Part shown: positions 29,050 to 38,075 of the stretch, in pieces | How the letters are laid out: every line of letters starts with the position of its first letter | How positions within the stretch are numbered: position 1 is the stretch's first letter | NCBI RefSeq assembly: GCF_014196225.1 | Contig: NZ_JACIDI010000009.1 | Span: 81,000 to 144,999, forward strand | Direction of reading: 5' to 3' | Length of the DNA stretch: 64,000 bases | Origin: Bacteroides pyogenes | GTDB lineage: Bacteria > Bacteroidota > Bacteroidia > Bacteroidales > Bacteroidaceae | The notes under the pieces: generated by a model | Told to the model about the DNA's origin: nothing | The model's database searches: none | The model's input: the letters and a program-made list of their open reading frames with translations, nothing else | Translations under genes and position numbers: made by a program

Positions 29050-29144
29050 GTAAGAATTCATAAACGCTTTATTTTGATCAACTATGTAGTTTAATGTTTT
29101 TAGTTGACCACTTTGTAAGAATTCATATACGCTTTATTTTGATC
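29050..29144. repeat. 30-bp direct repeat pair, 65-bp period, between purE and ispG
   Basis: GTAAGAATTCATAAACGC and the rest of a 30-bp unit (29050-29079) recur with one mismatch at 29115-29144; the 35 bp between is unrelated. The second copy starts 12 bp past the purE stop on the minus strand. Confidence 0.9.
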
Positions 29145-29155
29145 GGCCGCTTGCC

Positions 29156-29665
29156 TTAATTGGTCTTGTACCGATACTTCACGTCCTTCAGCTCTTCGTT
29201 GGCTTTCACTATCTTCTTCTTCAGCCCTTCTTTATAAGCCGTAAAAGCCTCAGCCAAAGAAGAATCGCTCAAGGCCAATATCTGAACGGCCAGAATAGCT
29301 GCATTCATAGCTCCGTTGATGGCAACGGTGGCCACCGGAATACCGGGAGGCATCTGGACGATAGAGTGAAGCGCGTCTACTCCGTCGAGCACCGATCCTT
29401 TCACTGGCACTCCGATGACGGGCAGCGTCGTGTTGGCGGCAATCACGCCGGGCAAAGCAGCAGCCATTCCGGCGGCGGCAATAATCACCCGGACACCTCG
29501 CGAGCGGGCATTCTTGGCAAATTCTTCCACAGCTTCTGGCGTACGGTGCGCCGAAAGAGCGTTCATTTCGAACGGAACACGCATATCGTTCAGCAGTTGC
29601 GCCGCCTTCTCCATCACCGGGAGGTCGGACGTGCTGCCCATGATAATACTTACAACAGGGGTCAT
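29156..29665 (-). CDS. purE: 5-(carboxyamino)imidazole ribonucleotide mutase
   Basis: 169 aa from the ATG at 29665 (a TTG three codons earlier is unlikely). Class I PurE converts N5-CAIR to CAIR in purine synthesis. Diagnostic motifs are SIIMGSTSDLPVME, NALSAHRTPE and AAAGMAAALPGVIAA. It lies in the minus-strand housekeeping run. Five 14-15 bp tandem repeats fill its leader. Confidence 0.96.
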   Translation of the reverse strand: MTPVVSIIMGSTSDLPVMEKAAQLLNDMRVPFEMNALSAHRTPEAVEEFAKNARSRGVRVIIAAAGMAAALPGVIAANTTLPVIGVPVKGSVLDGVDALHSIVQMPPGIPVATVAINGAMNAAILAVQILALSDSSLAEAFTAYKEGLKKKIVKANEELKDVKYRYKTN

Positions 29666-29673
29666 TTTGGTCA

Positions 29674-29746
29674 ATGTTTAGTTATAAATGTTTAGTTATA
29701 AATGTTCAGTTATATAATGTTCAGTTATATAATGTTCAGTTATATT
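29674..29746. repeat. Short 14-15 bp tandem repeats in the purE leader
   Basis: Five units of the form ATGTTYAGTTATAWA at about 29674, 29688, 29702, 29717 and 29732, directly upstream of the purE start. They could change purE expression by copy number. Confidence 0.8.
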
Positions 29747-29803
29747 GGTTACAAGTGTTATTCTCAGTCATAAAAGCAATCGGTGACCGGCAACGTAATG
29801 AGA

Positions 29804-29871
29804 AGCGGCCGTCAGTTGGCGATAACGATGATAAGCCCATGCCGTCACATCATCGCCAACCGGCGGCCGCT
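29804..29871 (-). terminator. Hairpin after gcvH
   Basis: 20-bp arms (29804-29823, 29852-29871) with two mismatches and a 28-nt loop, 7 nt past the gcvH stop on the minus strand. Confidence 0.65.
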
Positions 29872-29877
29872 ACGATA

Positions 29878-30258
29878 CTAACCGTTGATTACGGCTTTGT
29901 AACCCTCGGCATCCAGCAAACCTTCCACATCTTTCAAGTCGGCGGGTTTCAGTTTAATCAGCCAGCCTTCGCCGTAAGGATCTTTGTTCACCAGTTCCGG
30001 ATTTTCTTCCAGCGCTTCGTTCTGCTCGAGCACTTCGCCTGCTACAGGCAGGAAGAGATCGGATACCGTTTTCACCACCTCGATAGAGCCGAACACTTCG
30101 TTAGCTTCCAGCGTTTCTCCTACAGTCGGAATATCAACGAACACGATATCGCCCAGTTGTTCCTGCGCATAGTCTGTGATACCGATGTAAGCAATGTCTC
30201 CTTCTACGCGAATCCACTCGTGTTCGCTCGTGTACTTCAAATTCTGTGGAAAATTCAT
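29878..30258 (-). CDS. gcvH: Glycine cleavage system H protein
   Basis: 126 aa. The lipoyl-carrier protein shuttles the aminomethyl group between the P and T proteins. The lipoylated Lys is K63 in GSIEVVKTVSD; the fold EHEWIRVEGDIAYIGITDYA is standard. The other gcv genes are not in the window; gcvH stands alone between PAP2 and purE. Confidence 0.96.
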   Translation of the reverse strand: MNFPQNLKYTSEHEWIRVEGDIAYIGITDYAQEQLGDIVFVDIPTVGETLEANEVFGSIEVVKTVSDLFLPVAGEVLEQNEALEENPELVNKDPYGEGWLIKLKPADLKDVEGLLDAEGYKAVING

Positions 30259-30294
30259 AATAGTTAGTTTTTTTAGGGTTTATACTGTTAGTTA

Positions 30295-30966
30295 TTAAAA
30301 TAAGAATATACGAAAAAATACATTGTAAAGCGGATGAAGCACCAGTATGGCGGATAGCAAACCCACTACAAAGCCCGCAAGCACTTCGCCGATGGTATGA
30401 TGCCCCAGTATGATGCGTGCCGAGCCCAATACTCCCGCAATCAGGATAAACAGGCAGAGCCAGATGACCGGATTGTATCCGAACAATGCGCTGAAAGACA
30501 CCAGCCCGCCGATGATTCCTCCCGCTCCCGCCATGTGTTCGCTCAGTTTCCACCTCAGATTCGCGATGACACAGATCACAGAAACCAGCAAAGAGGCGAG
30601 AATTACCCCCGTCATATACCAGGGCAGGTTGCTCTTGCGCATGACCAACAGGCAGAACACATAAGATATGATTGTCAGTATAATGGGAACGTAGCGCTTC
30701 TTTCGTTCACTCAGTTCATGGCGGTCGAAACCGTTGATCTTGCGGAACAGAAAGATGGTCAGCGTGGGGGTGAGTATCGTGAAGCAATAGACAATGCCCA
30801 GCACAATCACTTTGAACTTCATCGGCATGATGCGCAAATACGAAAACAGGAACAACGCCAACAACGACAGGAACGGAATCGAAAAGGGAGTGAACACCAT
30901 CGAAATCACACGTGCCGCCCTCAACATCGTTCTATCGGCTATAATATGCTCTCTTTCCACATTCAT
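30295..30966 (-). CDS. PAP2-family membrane protein
   Basis: 223 aa from the ATG at 30966; a TTG at 30975 is in frame but less likely. Five to seven hydrophobic segments are visible. LSEHMAGAGG and SARIILGHHTIGEVLAGFVVG resemble PAP2 motifs 2 and 3 with the catalytic His residues. Motif 1 (K-x6-RP) is weak, with only ERKKRYVP. It could be a lipid phosphatase or an inactive relative. It lies between rpoN and gcvH. Confidence 0.7.
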   Translation of the reverse strand: MNVEREHIIADRTMLRAARVISMVFTPFSIPFLSLLALFLFSYLRIMPMKFKVIVLGIVYCFTILTPTLTIFLFRKINGFDRHELSERKKRYVPIILTIISYVFCLLVMRKSNLPWYMTGVILASLLVSVICVIANLRWKLSEHMAGAGGIIGGLVSFSALFGYNPVIWLCLFILIAGVLGSARIILGHHTIGEVLAGFVVGLLSAILVLHPLYNVFFRIFLF

Positions 30967-31016
30967 CGGTATCAAACATTACTATATATAACTATATACG
31001 GTTTTATACATTCTGC

Positions 31017-32498
31017 TTATTTCCTCAGCCTCGCCACCGGTATATTCATCTGCTGCCTGTATTTGGCTACCGTACGGCGGGCTATGGGATAGCCTTTTTC
31101 TTTCAGCATCTCCGCCAGCTCATCGTCTGTAAACGGCTTTTTCTTGTCTTCGGCATCGATGCACTCTTTCAGTATCCTGCGAATCTCGCGCACCGACATC
31201 TCCTCACCGTCTTCGGTGGTGTATCCGTCGCTGAAGAAAAACTTCAGAGGATAAATCCCGAAATTGGTCTGCGCGTATTTGCTGTTGCTCACACGCGAGA
31301 TAGTGGATATATCCAGATTAGTACGCTCCGCCACATCTTTGAGGATCATAGGCCTCAGCAGCGACTCGTCGCCATCCATGAAGAAAGGGCGTTGCAGATC
31401 GACAATGGCCTGCATGGTAGTCATCAGCGTGTTCTGCCTTTGCTTCACCGCGTCGATGAAGCCCTGCGCCGCATCCATTTTCTGCTTCAGGAACATCATG
31501 GCCTCTTTCGACTCTTTCGATTGGTTGGCACGGTTTTTCGTATGCTCTTCCACCATTTCGGTAAAATCCCGGCTCATGCGGAGCTCCGGCACATTGCGGT
31601 TGTTGAGGCTGATATTGATGGTTCCGTCGTCATACGCCTCCACCAGAAAGTCGGGTACGATTTGCTGGTAGTTCCGCCCGATGGTTTCGCCCAGCGAAGC
31701 TCCCGGACGCGGATTGAGCCTCGTAATTTCTGCAATCGCTTCGTTAAAAACCGCCTCATCCACGTTCAGCCTCCTGATTATCCTGTCCCAATGCTTCTTG
31801 GTAAACTCCTCGTAGCATTCGGATATGATGCGCTCTTCCAAATCAAGCAGCAGACCGGCGTTTTCTTCTTCCGCCTGCCTGCGGCGGATCTGTATCAGCA
31901 GGCATTCCTGAAGCGTACGCGCCCCGAGACCTGCGGGATCGAAATCCTGCAACACTCCCAACGCCTCCTCCAGTTCCTCTTCGGTACACTCCACCCCGAC
32001 GTAGATGGCCAGTTCGTCGCAGATGCTCTCCAGAGACTTGCGAAGCAACCCGTCGTCATCGAGCGAGCCGATGAGATACTCCACCAATTCGCGCTGATGC
32101 TCCGTCAGGTTGCGCTCACGCAGCTGTTCTTTCAATACTTCGTAGAAAGAGGTAGCTTCGGAAAAAGGTATATCTTCCGCCTGCTCCCCTTTCGAGCGGT
32201 TGTTCTCCTGCAATTTATAGTCGGGTATGTCGTCCTCCCTCAGATAGTCGTTCAGGGAGTCGTACTCATTCGCCCCGTCGTCTCCGGCCTCCTCCGGTTC
32301 GGCAGCGGAATACTCATCGGCAGGAGTTTCCTCCCGTCCCTCCTCAAGCGCAGGATTCTCCAAAAGCTCGGCATGGATACGGTCTTCCAGCTCCAATGCG
32401 GGAAGCTCCAGCAACTTCACCACCAGAATCTGCTGGGGCGAAAGCGTCTGTATCTGTTGTTGTGCCTGAGTTTGTATCTGACGTGAACCTTGTGCCAT
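31017..32498 (-). CDS. rpoN: RNA polymerase sigma-54 factor
   Basis: 493 aa. Region I is Gln/Leu-rich (SPQQILVVKLLELPALELEDRI). An acidic region II follows (~60-110), then the core-binding region, and the RpoN box ARRTVAKYRQQMNIP lies near the C-terminus. It directs RNA polymerase to -24/-12 promoters with AAA+ activators. The nearest genes show no obvious -24/-12 site. Confidence 0.95.
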   Translation of the reverse strand: MAQGSRQIQTQAQQQIQTLSPQQILVVKLLELPALELEDRIHAELLENPALEEGREETPADEYSAAEPEEAGDDGANEYDSLNDYLREDDIPDYKLQENNRSKGEQAEDIPFSEATSFYEVLKEQLRERNLTEHQRELVEYLIGSLDDDGLLRKSLESICDELAIYVGVECTEEELEEALGVLQDFDPAGLGARTLQECLLIQIRRRQAEEENAGLLLDLEERIISECYEEFTKKHWDRIIRRLNVDEAVFNEAIAEITRLNPRPGASLGETIGRNYQQIVPDFLVEAYDDGTINISLNNRNVPELRMSRDFTEMVEEHTKNRANQSKESKEAMMFLKQKMDAAQGFIDAVKQRQNTLMTTMQAIVDLQRPFFMDGDESLLRPMILKDVAERTNLDISTISRVSNSKYAQTNFGIYPLKFFFSDGYTTEDGEEMSVREIRRILKECIDAEDKKKPFTDDELAEMLKEKGYPIARRTVAKYRQQMNIPVARLRK

Positions 32499-32604
32499 AA
32501 TGTATTCTTGCTTTTTCTACTGTTTACCGCTACAAAAGTAGCTTTTTAACCAGAGATAAACCAGATTAGAATGAATATTTTTAATCCTATAACACAAAAA
32601 TCTT

Positions 32605-32612
32605 TATCTTTG
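32605..32612 (+). promoter_or_regulatory. TAnnTTTG box upstream of the M24 peptidase
   Basis: TATCTTTG lies 27 nt before the ATG at 32640; no clear -33 TTTG is seen. Confidence 0.5.
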
Positions 32613-32639
32613 CCCTACGAACTTCTAAATTAAGAAATT

Positions 32640-34013
32640 ATGTTTGCTAAAGAAACGTACGTGCAGCGCAGAGCCTTGCTGAAAAAGAAATTAGGCTCCG
32701 GAGTATTGTTATTTCTCGGAAACGACGAGTGCGGGTTGAACTACGAAGACAACACCTTCCGTTACCGTCAGGATTCTACATTCCTCTATTATTTCGGGCT
32801 TTCGGGCGCGGGGCTTTCAGCCATCATAGATATTGACGCGGATAGAGAAATCATTTTCGGCGACGAGCTTTCCATCGACGCCATCGTATGGATGGGAGCA
32901 CAACCCACCCTGCACGAGAAATGCGAACGCGTCGGCATGAAAGAGGTGATGCCTTCTGCGGATATTGTAAGCTACCTGCACCAATGCGTGCAAAAGGGGA
33001 AAACGGTTCATTACCTGCCCCCTTATCGTGCGGAGCACAAGCTGAAGCTGATGGATTGGCTCGGCATCCCGCCCGCCCGTCAGGAAGGTTCGGTACCGTT
33101 CATACGCGCCATCGTGGCTCAACGGAACTATAAATCGGACGAAGAGATAGCCGAAATAGAAAAAGCCTGCAACGTGACTGCCGACATGCACATCGCCGCC
33201 ACAAAATTCCTCCGTCCCGGCATGTACGAGTACGAGGTAGTGGCAGAGATGAACCGGGTGGCGCAAGCCAACAACTGCGAACTTTCGTTCGCCACCATCG
33301 CTACCATCAACGGGCAAACGCTGCACAACCACTACCACGGCAACAAAGTGAAACCGGGCGACCTGTTCCTGATCGATGCCGGAGCGGAAGTGGAATCGGG
33401 CTATGCCGGCGACATGTCGTCCACCATTCCCGCCGACAAGAAGTTCACCACCCGCCAACGGGAAGTGTACGAGATACAGAATGCCATGCACCTCGAATCG
33501 GTGAAGGCGTTGCGTCCGGGCATCCCCTACATGGAAGTGTACGAACTCGCCGCCCGCATTCTGGTAGACGGCATGAAAGGGCTCGGACTGATGAAAGGCA
33601 ACACCGACGACGCCGTGCGCGAAGGCGCCTATGCCCTTCTCTTCCCTCACGGGCTGGGACATATGATGGGGCTCGACGTTCACGACATGGAGAATCTCGG
33701 CGAATTGTGGGTAGGCTACGACGGGCAACCCAAGAGCACGCAGTTCGGCCGGAAGTCGCAGCGCCTTGCCATCCCGCTGGAGGAGAGGTTCGTAATCACC
33801 GTAGAGCCGGGCATCTACTTCATCCCCGAGCTGATAGACCGCTGGAAGGCGGAAAAGAAATTCACCGACTTCATCAACTACGAGAAAGTGGAAGCGTACA
33901 AGGGCTTCGGAGGCATACGCAACGAAGAAGACTACCTGATTACGGCTACCGGTTCGCGGCGGTTGGGCAAGAAGATTCCTCTGACCCCCGACGAAGTGGA
34001 AGCCCTGAGATAA
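32640..34013 (+). CDS. Aminopeptidase P family protein (M24B)
   Basis: 457 aa. Cleaves the N-terminal residue before proline. The N-terminal creatinase-like domain (DSTFLYYFGL) is followed by the pita-bread fold with the five metal ligands in LIDAGAEVESGYAGDMSS, FPHGLGHMMGLDVHD, ITVEPGIYF and GIRNEEDYLIT. Cytoplasmic, no signal. Transcribed divergently from rpoN. Confidence 0.93.
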   Translation: MFAKETYVQRRALLKKKLGSGVLLFLGNDECGLNYEDNTFRYRQDSTFLYYFGLSGAGLSAIIDIDADREIIFGDELSIDAIVWMGAQPTLHEKCERVGMKEVMPSADIVSYLHQCVQKGKTVHYLPPYRAEHKLKLMDWLGIPPARQEGSVPFIRAIVAQRNYKSDEEIAEIEKACNVTADMHIAATKFLRPGMYEYEVVAEMNRVAQANNCELSFATIATINGQTLHNHYHGNKVKPGDLFLIDAGAEVESGYAGDMSSTIPADKKFTTRQREVYEIQNAMHLESVKALRPGIPYMEVYELAARILVDGMKGLGLMKGNTDDAVREGAYALLFPHGLGHMMGLDVHDMENLGELWVGYDGQPKSTQFGRKSQRLAIPLEERFVITVEPGIYFIPELIDRWKAEKKFTDFINYEKVEAYKGFGGIRNEEDYLITATGSRRLGKKIPLTPDEVEALR

Positions 34014-34490
34014 AGCGCGCCATGCGCAGCAGGGCATCGGTGCGGCCGGGCGGCGTCCATCGGGCATCCGCCCTTGCCCGCAAGCCTGCACAGGGAAAAA
34101 GCAGCTGCATTGCAGAGTGGTGTTTTCGTTTGTGTTGGTGTTCGTGTTTCTGTTTTGCATATTCATATCCGGCTCATTACGTTGATTGACGATGCAAATA
34201 TAACCGATACTTTGCACTTTATCCCCCGTTTTCTCCCTGTTATTCTTAATCAAATTATTAACCTCCTCCTCTCTCTCCTCCTCACCCTTCTTTTTCCGGA
34301 GGAGGAAAAAGGAGGAGGTTTTTTTGTGCTATGCTGTGCTATGCTATGCTGTGCTATGCTATGTGTACCTGATGTAACATTTTCGGGCTTAATTGTTACA
34401 TTAATTCCCCTACAAGTGAAAATGCGGCGACCGAGAAATCAGTTAAAAATACGGACAATCCGGGCTCCGGAAAAGGTATATGCCGCGCGC
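34014..34490. other. Gene-free stretch after the M24 gene: terminator and pentanucleotide repeats
   Basis: A hairpin AACCTCCTCC (34260) with GGAGGAGGTT (34311) followed by T's is a likely terminator. Seven 5-bp units RTGCT lie at 34326-34360. Open frames crossing this DNA have no ribosome site. Confidence 0.6.
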
Positions 34491-34646
34491 TTTATATATA
34501 GGGCTACCCCGATAAGCATATATAGCCACCGTGATAAGCATATATGGCTACCACGGTGGGCATATATGGCTACCGCGCTGTATATATATAGCTACCGCGG
34601 TGAGTATATATAGACAGCACACCGGGCATATATACTCGGCAGATTG
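34491..34646. repeat. 22-bp tandem array, TATATA-GCYACC type (second locus)
   Basis: Six exact 22-bp units start at 34515, 34537, 34559, 34581, 34603 and 34625, with a longer diverged unit at 34491. The consensus is RGCATATATRGCTACCRCGGTG. It matches the array at 7218-7371 and lies ~90 bp upstream of the TAnnTTTG box of the second SusC gene. Confidence 0.9.
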
Positions 34647-34737
34647 GGGAAAAAGAGGCCGGCATATCGGAAAAATACACAAGAAAGCGGAAAAACAAAT
34701 AAAAACACAATTTATAGGTTTTTATTCTTTTTCTTTC

Positions 34738-34745
34738 TATATTTG
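34738..34745 (+). promoter_or_regulatory. TAnnTTTG box of the second SusC operon
   Basis: TATATTTG lies 33 nt before the ATG at 34779. The -33 element is not clear. Confidence 0.5.
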
Positions 34746-34778
34746 CCCCGAATAGTTAAATTAAATTCAAAATAACTT

Positions 34779-37700
34779 ATGAGAAAAAACACGATTTTAA
34801 AGGCGCTCTTCATCTCCGCCTATTTATTGACATGGGGGGGGGGGTATTTGACTGTGTGTCAAATACTTACGCCAGTAATTCAACCGAAAAACATGCACAG
34901 CAGCAACTACACACCGTAAAAGGTGTCGTAAGCGATCAGGCGGGAGCCATCATAGGAGCTTCCGTCGTTGTAAAAGGCACGCAGAAAGGTGTAATAAGCA
35001 ACTTAGAAGGTGCTTACGTCCTGACAGGGGTAAAAATAGGAGACATTATCGAAGTTTCCTATATAGGCTATACCACTTTAAACGTCAAATACAACGGCGA
35101 ACAGACGCTGAACTTCTTGCTTCAGGAGGAATCGCAGACCTTGGGCGAAGTAGTGGTAACGGGATACGGCGGTGTTCAGAAGGCCAAAACCATGACAGCC
35201 TCAGCATCTGTGGTGAAGGTAACAGAACTTGCCAAGCTGCCTGTAATATCAATCTCCGAAGGACTCGGCGGACGCGTTACAGGCGTCATCACCCAGCAGA
35301 GTTCGGGTGCTCCGGGCGAAAATGTCCGGATATGGATTCGCGGCGGTGCGAATATCCTGTATGTAATCGATGATGTGGTAATGGAGCCTGATCAGGGTAA
35401 CGCTTTTTTCAACCGTTTGCGTCCGGACGATATTGCATCCATGTCAATATTGAAGGATGCTTCGGCCACCGCCGTATATGGGCCCAGAGCAGCGAACGGA
35501 GTAGTAGTGATTTCTACCAAACGCGGTCAGGATGGCAATCCTACCATCACAGTGAACCAGAAACTTTCCATCATGACTCCCGCCTACCGGGCAAAAGGAC
35601 TAAGCTCCTACGAATATGCACAGTTGCGCAATGAGGTAGCATTTGCAGCATATCAGGAAAGCCCGACATTCAATAACATCGAATTATCCAAATACTACAT
35701 GGGCGACCTTTGGCAAAAAGGATACAACCGCGAAGAGATACGAGACATGGTGAATGAAAAATACAACATGCAATATTCGATAAACGATATCAACGACTTG
35801 TTCAATCCATTCAAAACAGAAGGAGGAAATATTCAGGACTACTATTCTTCCTACGATCCTTGGAAGATGTTCGACCACACACAGCCTATGTATCAGACCA
35901 ACGTAAGCCTGCGGGGAGGCAGCGAACGACTGAAGTATTATTCAAGCCTCGGATATATGGATCATCAGGGTATCAGTAGCAACTATACCTACGAACAAAT
36001 CAATTTTGTGCTCAATACAGACGCTTACCTGCTGAAAGACAAAAGCCTGAAATTCACCATGAATCTGAATGGCAATACGAGTACTCAAAAAAGGCCTGCC
36101 ATCGGAGAACAGGTTTTCAACAATGCAATGTATGGAGACTGGATGCCCAAGAGACCTGCACAATGGAGTACGGGGCTTCCGAAAAAAGGATCGGTAGACG
36201 CGTTATTGAAAACAGGATTCGACGATACGGAAGCATACCGGTTTCAAATGAACAGCGCGTTGAAATGGAATTTACCTTGGATAGAAGGATTGTCGGCTAC
36301 GGCAAGTGTAAACTTTACCACGTCTTACCAGACCAGGCGAAAATTCGACCACGACCAAGAGAATGTATACGACACCCCTTATGCTTCGGCACCTGCGTCA
36401 TACAACGCCGTCAATGCCAAAATGCACCAGCGATGGGATAAGTACAAGCTGGCAACCGGTATCTTCCAATTGGATTATTCGCGTTCCATCGGCAAGCACA
36501 ATCTATCGGTAATGGGCAACTATCAAAGCCAGATCCGGAAAACGAACTGGACTTCGGCCGAGAAGAAAGGGTATCCCACCACACTGGCTCCACAAATCGA
36601 CCTTGGAGCCGAAATGGTATCCAACGGAGGAAACTCTACCGAATGGGGATCTGCCTCATACATCGGACGTGTCACCTACGATTATGCCAATAAATATTTG
36701 TTCCAATACAGCGCCAACTATAACGGTTCGCTAAGCTACAGCCCGAACAAGCGCTGGGGATATTTCCAAGCCTTTTCTTTGGGATGGGTTGCTTCCGAAG
36801 AATCTTGGTTCAAAGCTATGGTGAGCCCGAATATTGTAAACATGCTGAAGCTGCGCGGAGGATTCGGATTGGTAGGAAATGAAGTAGGAGCTCCTTTCTC
36901 TTTCCTTACGCAGTATTCTCAAAGAGATAATCGCGTATTATTCGGAGATAACATGACTCCCAACGTAGGCTGGTACGTATCCAGTATAGCCAACGATTTG
37001 AAATGGTCGAGCAGCAAGCAGCTCGGAGTCGGGTTGGACTTCGGATTAGCAAACAACCGTCTGTCCGGTTCTTTCGACACCTTCCTATATTTAAACAAGG
37101 GCGATGCAATGAACATGACCGATGACATGATCCGGGCAGACATCTTGGGTATGCCTAATGTGCCTAAAATAAACGCACCCTACACAACCTCACGGAAAGG
37201 GGGATTCGAACTGTCATTGAATTGGCAGGACAAAATCGGCAAAGTGGGATACCGGATTGGGTTGAACTATTCATATTGGGATGAGCGAGTGACCCGACAC
37301 ACCAATACCAGCACCGACTACTGGTCACCGACTTTTGATTACATCGGTAAACGTTGGATGCATCCGGTTTATCCTTTGGGAGTAGGAACCAAAGGGCTAT
37401 ACGGCAGTTGGCAGGAAATGTATAACGGAGTTTTGCGCACCGACCGCAATATAGCATTAGGTACCCCTATACTCGACGACTTGAATGGAGACGGACGTGC
37501 CATGAACGACTATAAGACATTCAGCAATCCCGGCATGACACCTCTGACCCAATACGGAGTGACTTTGGGCGCCAATTGGCAAGGATTTGATCTCGAACTG
37601 TTCTTCCAAGGTGCGACCAATGTATCGGGAGCCATGCCCTCACCTCTGCGCAGCCAGCAGTCATATATGTGGAACTACGGACAATATGCGTTCCAAAACG

Positions 37701-38065
37701 CATATACTCCAAGCAATCCTGACGTGAACGCAGCCATTCCGACCCCTATGCCCGAAGGAAACGGATTCGGATACTGGTATATCGATATTTGGGCATTCGA
37801 CGCTTCTTACCTGAAGCTAAAGAACATCAGCCTGCGCTACGACATGAAGAGATATCTGCTAAGGAAAGCAAGATTCATTCAAGGATTAGATCTTAGCTTT
37901 GTGGTAACCAACGCTTTTACATGGACAAAGAAATCATATCCGCTGAAAGGATTGCAAGATCCGGAATTCATCACCACCGGTTCTTCCATCTGGGCTACCA
38001 ACGGAACATTGGGAAGCTACCCAACACAGCGTTCATATACTTTAGGCATCACTGTAACTTTATAA
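34779..38065 (+). CDS. SusC-like TonB-dependent transporter, leader out of frame across an 11-G tract
   Basis: From the ATG at 34779 a normal signal peptide begins (MRKNTILKALFISAYLLTWG), but after the run of 11 G's (34834-34844) this frame stops in the middle of the N-terminal domain. The main frame is open from 34832 to 38065 (1077 aa from an ATG inside the G tract) and carries everything else: carboxypeptidase-like domain (IIGASVVVKGTQKG), TonB box GEVVVTG, plug (ILKDASATAVYGPRAANGVVVISTKRG) and barrel. One extra G, or two fewer, would join leader and body. I infer slipped-strand phase variation with this copy in the OFF state; a sequencing error is the alternative. SusD follows by 10 bp. 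Confidence 0.85.
34834..34844 (+). repeat. Poly-G tract (11 G) in the SusC leader
   Basis: An uninterrupted run of 11 G's within the signal-peptide codons. Homopolymers this long are rare in coding DNA and prone to slippage. Confidence 0.95.
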
Positions 38066-38075
38066 ACATACTGAC

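Noticed and set aside
32817..34253. A 478-codon minus-strand frame opposite the M24 aminopeptidase
   Set aside because: Antisense shadow of a gene with all five metal ligands.
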